From NCBI GenBank assembly GCA_907164885.2, contig OU015498.1, positions 91,181,233 through 91,245,232 on the forward strand: a stretch of DNA of 64,000 nt. Direction: 5' to 3'. The notes under the pieces are model-generated. The model was given only the letters and a program-made list of their open reading frames with translations. It was not told the DNA's origin and ran no database searches. The DNA is from Dolomedes plantarius (taxonomy: Eukaryota > Arthropoda > Arachnida > Araneae > Dolomedidae). This document shows positions 58,062 through 64,000 of the stretch, in pieces (positions within the stretch are counted from its first letter, which is position 1; each line of letters begins with the position of its first letter). The position numbers and the translations under genes were made by a program.

Positions 58062-58301
58062 GACTAAAGCTTCTAGACGATTCAGAAACTTTGTTGTCCG
58101 TACTAGACAAAAGAGGTAGCCATTTTGATCTGTAGATTGTAGAAGTGTCTTCTCCTCGGTTAAATTCTTCTTAAATGGTTACTTTATTAAAATCAAATTT
58201 GCTTCGTGAAGTACTATTAAAGCTAATAGATGGAGGGGGGGTTGGTTGGTTGAAAGTTATACCCAGTGGTAGGATGCAAATAAATTAACAACATGTCCTA
58301 A

Positions 58302-58470
58302 TCAGTGGTGGGCTTCAGCCGGATCGCACCAATTCTGTAGAACCGATACCTACATTAAGTAACCAATAACTACATTAGTTACACCACTGGTTATACTTCT
58401 AAATTTTCAGAATGTTGAATATTCAGTGAGTATACCTCTAGAACCTGCTAGTTGCATTTCGACTTTTATT
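58302..58470. mobile_element. hAT-like repeat fragment
   Basis: CAGTGGTGGGCTTCAGCCGG followed by CGCACCAATTCTGTAGAACC, then AGAACCTGCTAGTTGCATTT, fits a widespread animal hAT-type repeat. The far terminus is missing. Confidence 0.5.
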
Positions 58471-61227
58471 AGAATTATATAATCGCAATGTAGGTATGCA
58501 ACAAATACGTTTATAAAGATATATAATTCTATTTGGAAAAATGATGAATAAATCAATATGTCCGATAACTGAAGGTAAATCTTATATATTGCAAGGCATT
58601 ATCTCCTTATATTGCGAGGCATGTATCTGGGAAACAATATGGATGTTGACGAGTCAATGAGCACTAGTGTGGCTATGACATTTCCAGTGACGTCATATTA
58701 CGAAGCACCAAGTTGCAGCATTGTAGAGTTGGCATTTCCTTGAGCCGACAATTTGTCTTCGATCCGTGACACATCATACCACAAAGGCATACCACACTAT
58801 ACCACAAGCCCCGTTTTGCCAACAGTATACCACACGTATAAAAATTAAATCCTTTAACAGTGAACGATCAGTTTTTAAAATGTCTACGTGGTTGCGGTGT
58901 GATATAATAAAACTTTACATTATATTCTCGAGTGAACTTAAATAGTTATTTCGCACATATTTACCGTGATGTTTGAGAGTTTCTTCAACGTATTTGTTTA
59001 GATAATTATACACGAGCGCAAGCTCGAATGTTAATCAATATCTTAACTTGATAAGGGAGAAGAAGCTCCAAGCCAGCAAATATAATACATATATCAGATA
59101 TAATTGTCTGTATATTTTATCCGGGAAGAATTGTAAGCTGTTATTATGTGAATCTACAGATGGGGTTGTGGTATATATCCAGCAGTTAAGGCATCTGAAA
59201 GGCTCATAGACGAGGACAAAGTGTAGAATCCTCGTCATTAAAAGTTTATGCTATTTGGGTTGCTTCCATAAAAATAAAACTAACAAACCCTCTAGACTTT
59301 ATCTATTTCTTTTCAACTGAATACATTTAGGCAGATACAAGCAAGACTTAATCCTATGACTGTGAAGTCGTTCAAGGTGTAAAATACACTAAAAAAACAA
59401 ACAACTAATTTTAGATTAATAACTGGAAAGAAAAAAAATTAACTGAAAAGAAAAAAAATAGAACTGAAAGAGCATCTCTTTCTGGGTAAGTAATTTTTAA
59501 ATCTCAAACAGGTCGAAATTGGGAAGTGTGCTGTCCGAAATAGGGCCCTGCCTAACAGTTGTGAAAACAACTAAACCAGTAAAGAGACGTAAATAAGATT
59601 GCAGTCATAACCTGCATCTTATTTGAACAGGTTCGGCAGAACCCATTTGAAGTAGCACGCTACAGGGCAATTTTCTGACTTGTTTTGGGTAAAGATAGCA
59701 TTTACTCACATTAAGTATATCATTTCCTCAAAAACATCGCATCATGAAACATATAGTTATTTTAACCTGAAATAAAACATTGCTTTGGGATGAGCGCACA
59801 CAAACACAAACGATTTAAAAGTATATATATATATATATATATACCTTTTACGAGGAACAAAAGCAATTCTTAATATGTTGTTTATCAAAATAAATAAGCT
59901 TATATAATTACAAATTAATAATCTTATTTATAATACATTTTAATAATCTCTATGCTATTTCACTTTCTTATAAGCTACTTACGGGAAAAAAATAAAACTA
60001 CAGCATTCTATTTAAGTTTTTTAACAGCCCTGTCATTTATAAATAAGGTAATTAAAGACACTTTAAATTGTTTTAAGGCGGGATCGAAGTCTGACGAAAG
60101 CAACTTGAGTTTAAAAAAAAAAGAACAATGAACTATTTAGCTAAACACGAGAATATATTTAAAGCGTTTTTTTCATAACATAGTTATTTCCACATTGTAT
60201 CTAAACTTAATGTACTTGTAAACTTTAAAACGAGATGTCCTTATGACAACTCGTCCAAGGTCAGGTTATGGGGTACAAAAAACGAGTATTCAAACAAACC
60301 TCAATTTCATTCTTTCATAATTGGTATTGTTTTCTTAAAAGAGACGACATTGAATGAAACTATGTGAAATATTTTTGCACTACAAAGCAGATATAATATT
60401 CATGATGTCGGATGGTAGTATGTAGCAATTGCTAAATAGATTAAAATTTTCAAGGGGAAAACTACATTCAGAAAATAATATAATTTAGTCTGAGAGTATA
60501 TGAAGAATGGACAACAATTATTCAGAGAAGCGAAATGGAAAATTTATGTCTACAGCCGGGGATAATCATGGAACTGAATTTGAGACGCTCTGTTTTATTC
60601 AAATTTTAGCAATGAACATTACAATTTTGAACGATTGCTAGGCAGGCCAATTTTTCATTTCCTTCCGGGAGATGCAGATTTCCTGGAGTTTATATCAGAT
60701 TTCTCTAACCACAAATGTCTTTAAAATGGTTATTCATAATTACTTTCGGTGGACAACCAAATCGCACATTGGTTCCTTTTTACTAGACTCATTTTCATCT
60801 GTTATATAAAAGTAGGTCCAAAGCAGGAAAAAAAAAGAGGAGGAAGAAGTCAGAAAAGCGTAGCACAGTACAAAGAACTAGTTATTGTAAATTTTTCTTG
60901 TATACGCACATGGTTTCCAGTCCTTTTTATTATGTAAAAATTATATAATTTAAAAAATTATATAATTATATTATCTTTTAAAAAACTAAGGATCTAAAGT
61001 TCTATATTTTAATTTTTATTTCTCTTTAATGAAAAGGAAACATTCCATTTAATTATAAACAAAACCTTTATTTAGTGTTTCCCTGTAATATGAACCTGAT
61101 AACAGTACGCGCGAGATACATTAATTATTTTATACAAATATCCTAATAATACGGCACACGTTGTGAAATTTAACAGTACATAAATCATACTTAAGTGACA
61201 CAAATGTGATTCAAAAACTCAAAATGC
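58471..61227. other. Noncoding, nothing recognised
   Basis: The longest unassigned stretch. AT-rich, with a short TA run at 59822-59842. No open frame has a recognisable domain and no transposon ends were seen. Confidence 0.45.
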
Positions 61228-61575
61228 ATTGAAAATTCCAGTGATATAGCCTATATATCAGGAGACACTATGATGAAGGATTCAATGACGATGCTTCTCT
61301 TAAAATTATGGGTAAGTTATCAAATTTTAGATGTATTATGCTGTTTAGTCAAAAGTGATGTTTTAAACGAAAGGATTAACCTTATCAAATATCAACAAAA
61401 TTCCCCTGATATAGCATATATATCAGGAGACACTAACATTATGATGAAGGATTCTATGACGGTGCTTCTCTTAAAACTATAGTTAAGTCATCAAATTTCA
61501 GATGCGCTATGCTGTTTAGTCAAAAGTGATGTTTTAAATGAAAGAATTGGCATTCTCAAAAATCAACAAAATTTG
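61228..61575. repeat. Two-copy tandem duplication, unit about 165-170 bp
   Basis: ATATCAGGAGACACTA, ATGATGAAGGATTC, ATGACG.TGCTTCTCTTAAAA and GCTGTTTAGTCAAAAGTGATG occur in both units. Each unit starts with a small hairpin, CTGATATAGCATATATATCAG in unit 2. The frame through it repeats the same peptide and is not a gene. Confidence 0.85.
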
Positions 61576-61819
61576 GAATTTCTTTTCTGCTCTATTATAC
61601 CGCTACTCCCCTTTTTAATATCCCTAATTGATCTCAGCGGGAACTATACAGACTGAAAGTGAGAGCATTTATGAGTTCATTTAGGACCGCATAACTTAGG
61701 AGTACTTTTACATAAACAAGGAAAAGCATAACTGGAAAAAAAAAAAGACGGAAAAGGCATTTTTTTTTCTAAGCGGAGGCACTTGTATTCGCATATAATT
61801 CACTGCAGTTTTCTGGCCA

Positions 61820-61975
61820 TTTTATTATGGGGGCACCATATAGGCCGACTAGCATTACCCCCTATGAAGGGACGCACAAACGGAAGTATTTTAGTGGCGC
61901 GACATCGGGATTCGATTCGAGCACCCCCAGCACCGAAAACCAGCGCGCACTACCACAGAGCCATCACAAGTGCCG
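61820..61975 (-). mobile_element. SINE family S-related, minus strand, partial
   Basis: GGGATTCGATTCGAGCACCC (box B complement) and GCGCACTACCACAGAGCC (box A side) are clear. The left edge GGGGGCACCATATAGG parallels the copies at 2070 and 25185, so these three may form a shorter subfamily. Confidence 0.75.
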
Positions 61976-62538
61976 GAAAATGCTTAGAATTGTACAAAGA
62001 ACCAGCTCTCTTGAAAAATATTATTATATAAGCATATGGTTCCCATTCTTTTCATAGTTAAAAAAATCACTTGATTTTTAAGGACTTTTAAGAACTCGAA
62101 AAAAAAAATTAAAACCGCCAGTCTAAAAGACCATTTTTAAAAATTTTTACTCCCTCTTTGAAGAAAAGGTGAAGTTTCTTAAAAAATGTGAATAAACCAT
62201 TTATTTAGTGCTTCCATGCTATTTGATAAAGCCTAATAAATAATTGATCAGGATCAAATAATTTTTAAAAAAAGTTTTAGGACGCAAGGATCCCTGAAAT
62301 AAAACTGCACCCCAGTAAACAATACTGTATTTTATACAAAGAATACTGTATCGAAAGCATTTATTTCAGCAGTGTAATGGCCGCTTCATATTGCATGCAT
62401 TCATTCATATTTTTTACTAACTAAAAACAAACCTTTGTCTGACCACTGAAACACCGTGCCACGCCGTTGATCCCTTTTACACAGACCAAAAAAGAAACCA
62501 ACCGGCTGCCATAACCTGCATAGAAAGCTACTTAATCT
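61976..62538. other. Noncoding, nothing recognised
   Basis: AT-rich spacer. Confidence 0.5.
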
Positions 62539-62542
62539 TTAA

Positions 62543-62790
62543 GTCTGCTGTATACTAACCCTATTGGATTCACTCACCTCAATGTTAAGCTATGGAGAAA
62601 AGTTATCTACAATTTACAGCAATATAAATGCTGGTAATCCATTAAAAATAGAACTTTCAGATAGCCTGAACTTTTCTGCACCTTGAAACAGGATTCATTT
62701 TAAAAGTTTCATCCACCAAAGAAATTTTTCAGCGTTTAAAACACACTATACCAGTTTTTCCCCCGAGCAATTTAAGTTTTAAAATATTAC
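62543..62790. mobile_element. TTAA MITE T1, copy D, right part missing
   Basis: TTAA at 62539-62542 precedes GTCTGCTGTATACTAACCCT. The left arm and centre (AGATAGCCTGAACTTTTCTG, AGCGTTTAAAACACACTATA) align with copy A. The right arm and its TTAA are absent. Confidence 0.82.
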
Positions 62791-62929
62791 TAGTTGGTAC
62801 CCGTTAAAACATGACGGCTAGATAATAAATAAATGTACTAATGCACAAATTATACTCAACACATCATTGCCAAATGTTGAAAATCATAATAATGCGTATA
62901 AACAAATTAACGTGTCTTAAGCTGCCTCT

Positions 62930-63246
62930 TGCTTGGTGAGTATCTAAAGCCAGATTTAAAAATGTCACTGAGCATACGCAAAAAGCAATTATTTTTAATT
63001 GTAAATTATCGCTAATTAAACAGCACGAAATAAACAATTTCCCCCAGGTTTAATTTTATATTTCACAAACATAATTATCATAAAAATAGCAGAGAGAGAT
63101 CTAGAGAGACTCCTCGGAATAAATGCATTTATCATTAAAACACATCACTGAGCATGCGCAGAAACGGTGAGTTTCTAATGCCAGATTTAAACATGCCACT
63201 GAGCATGCGCATAAATCAATTTTCAACTGTAAGTTTTATCACTAAT
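62930..63246. repeat. Spaced direct repeat
   Basis: GGTGAGTATCTAAAGCCAGA...CACTGAGCATACGCA at 62935 recurs as GGTGAGTTTCTAATGCCAGA...CACTGAGCATGCGCA at 63166, with a third partial CACTGAGCATGCGCAGAAAC between. The unit is about 85 bp. The origin is unknown. Confidence 0.7.
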
Positions 63247-63375
63247 TAATAGAAATTGCGATTACAAAAACCAAATTTGACAAATCTACAGATTACAGAA
63301 GACCAAAATGAAGTGAATTGATGCAGTAGTTTTCTCTCACGGATTGCCCCAAAAGTTGGCTTAGCAACTTAAATA

Positions 63376-64000
63376 CACTGCTCAAAACAATTAGGGGAGC
63401 AAGCAAAGAAGTTAAGAAAACCGTGCGAGACAGCCACGTATTGGCATAAAATGGATAGTACACGCGTATCAATGCGCAATACAGAAAAAAAAAGACGTAA
63501 AAAAATTTGTAATTAAGCTTTAATTCTTTGAAAATATGGAAAAAACACGAAAAGATGATTTAGGGCAACGATTTGCTTACATGTAAACGATTAAAAAAAA
63601 GTATTGTTTAGAAATGATGCAAGATTTTTAATATGGCATGTGGTCTCCTCGAACAGCTAAGACTGCTGCACACCTGTTTTCCATGGATGCGATGATGTTA
63701 TCGATAAGACTTTGGGGAATACTCTTCCACTCCTCAAGAAGTGCAATCTCCAAGTGTCGGAGAGTAAAAGGAGGCCTTGGTCTTGCAGCAATGCGTCATC
63801 CGAGCATGTCCCAAAAACATGTTCGATTGGATTCAGGACAGGAGAGCAGGCTGGCCGTTCCATACGCTGTATTGTTTCAGCTTCAAGCATGTTCTCCACA
63901 AGACGAGCTGTATGCGGTCTGGCATTATCATGCTGTAAAACAAAGGAATCTCCAATGGCTGCGGCGTAAGGTATGACATGAGGTCTCAGTATCTCATCTG
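63376..64000 (-). mobile_element. Tc1 transposon, DD34E type, copy 2, cut by window edge
   Basis: The terminus CACTGCTCAAAACAATTAGG after TA (63374-63375) is the same family as 5296-6841, in opposite orientation. The element continues beyond the window. Confidence 0.92.
63628..64000 (-). pseudogene. Tc1 transposase DD34E, C-terminal part, frameshifted, partial
   Basis: On the minus strand the visible part covers the region from the second catalytic Asp onward. LVENMLEAETIQRMERPACS is followed by SPVLNPIEHV; the usual SPDL has Asp changed to Val, while the catalytic Glu remains. Two extra bases in the A run at 63813-63817 shift the frame after HV. The correct frame resumes and ends at the stop 63628-63630. 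The region around 63765-63780 retains bases that copy 1 has lost, so the two copies were broken independently. Confidence 0.88.

Overview
The window reads as repeat-dense intergenic DNA of an animal nuclear genome, most likely an arthropod. The evidence is strong AT richness, very long (TA)n tracts, several Tc1/mariner lineages (one encoding the C-terminus typical of DUF4817-type arthropod mariners), hAT, pogo-like and Helitron elements, and a tRNA-derived SINE family with RNA polymerase III boxes. A chelicerate is a guess. I found no convincing host protein-coding gene, no rRNA, no functional tRNA gene and no CRISPR array. Every protein sequence I recognise is transposase debris.

Layout. 1-2.3 kb: a repeat family copy and two minus-strand SINEs, one split by an insert. 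3.6-6.8 kb: a DD36E Tc1-like element nested in a pogo-like MITE, then a DD34E Tc1 element. 7.5-11 kb: second copy of the 1-kb repeat, pogo MITE, foldback element between 42-bp direct repeats, a 5'-truncated SINE, and a composite element filled with (TA)n, a foldback and a MITE. 12-17.5 kb: SINE, hAT MITE, inverted-duplication mariner MITE, hAT remnant containing a Helitron, TTAA MITE. 18.3-21.8 kb: a stack in which one element holds several Helitrons, one inserted precisely in another. 24-30 kb: MITE, SINE, hAT MITE, hAT element with perfect target duplication, long (TA)n. 31-34.4 kb: two abutting hAT remnants. 35-41.2 kb: SINEs, three tandem-repeat arrays and a GC-richer stretch. 41.6-44.7 kb: MITEs and an element with a PHD-like zinc finger remnant. 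47-51.5 kb: SINEs, a third hAT MITE, a pogo/Tc-like element. 52.1-53.4 kb: a nearly intact DD41D mariner. 54-58 kb: SINEs, MITEs, a near-perfect 267-bp palindrome. 61-64 kb: short tandem duplications, TTAA MITE and a second DD34E Tc1 copy running off the window.

The elements do not work together as a pathway. What they share is insertion history: nesting order, target-site duplications and paralogous empty sites let much of the order be read directly. The most notable items are three hAT-like MITEs with a common TAGGGATNNGNNA terminus, the Helitron-in-Helitron stack, the inverted-duplication mariner MITE that would fold into a transposase-derived hairpin, and the PHD-finger element at 43.4-44.7 kb, whose family I could not name.
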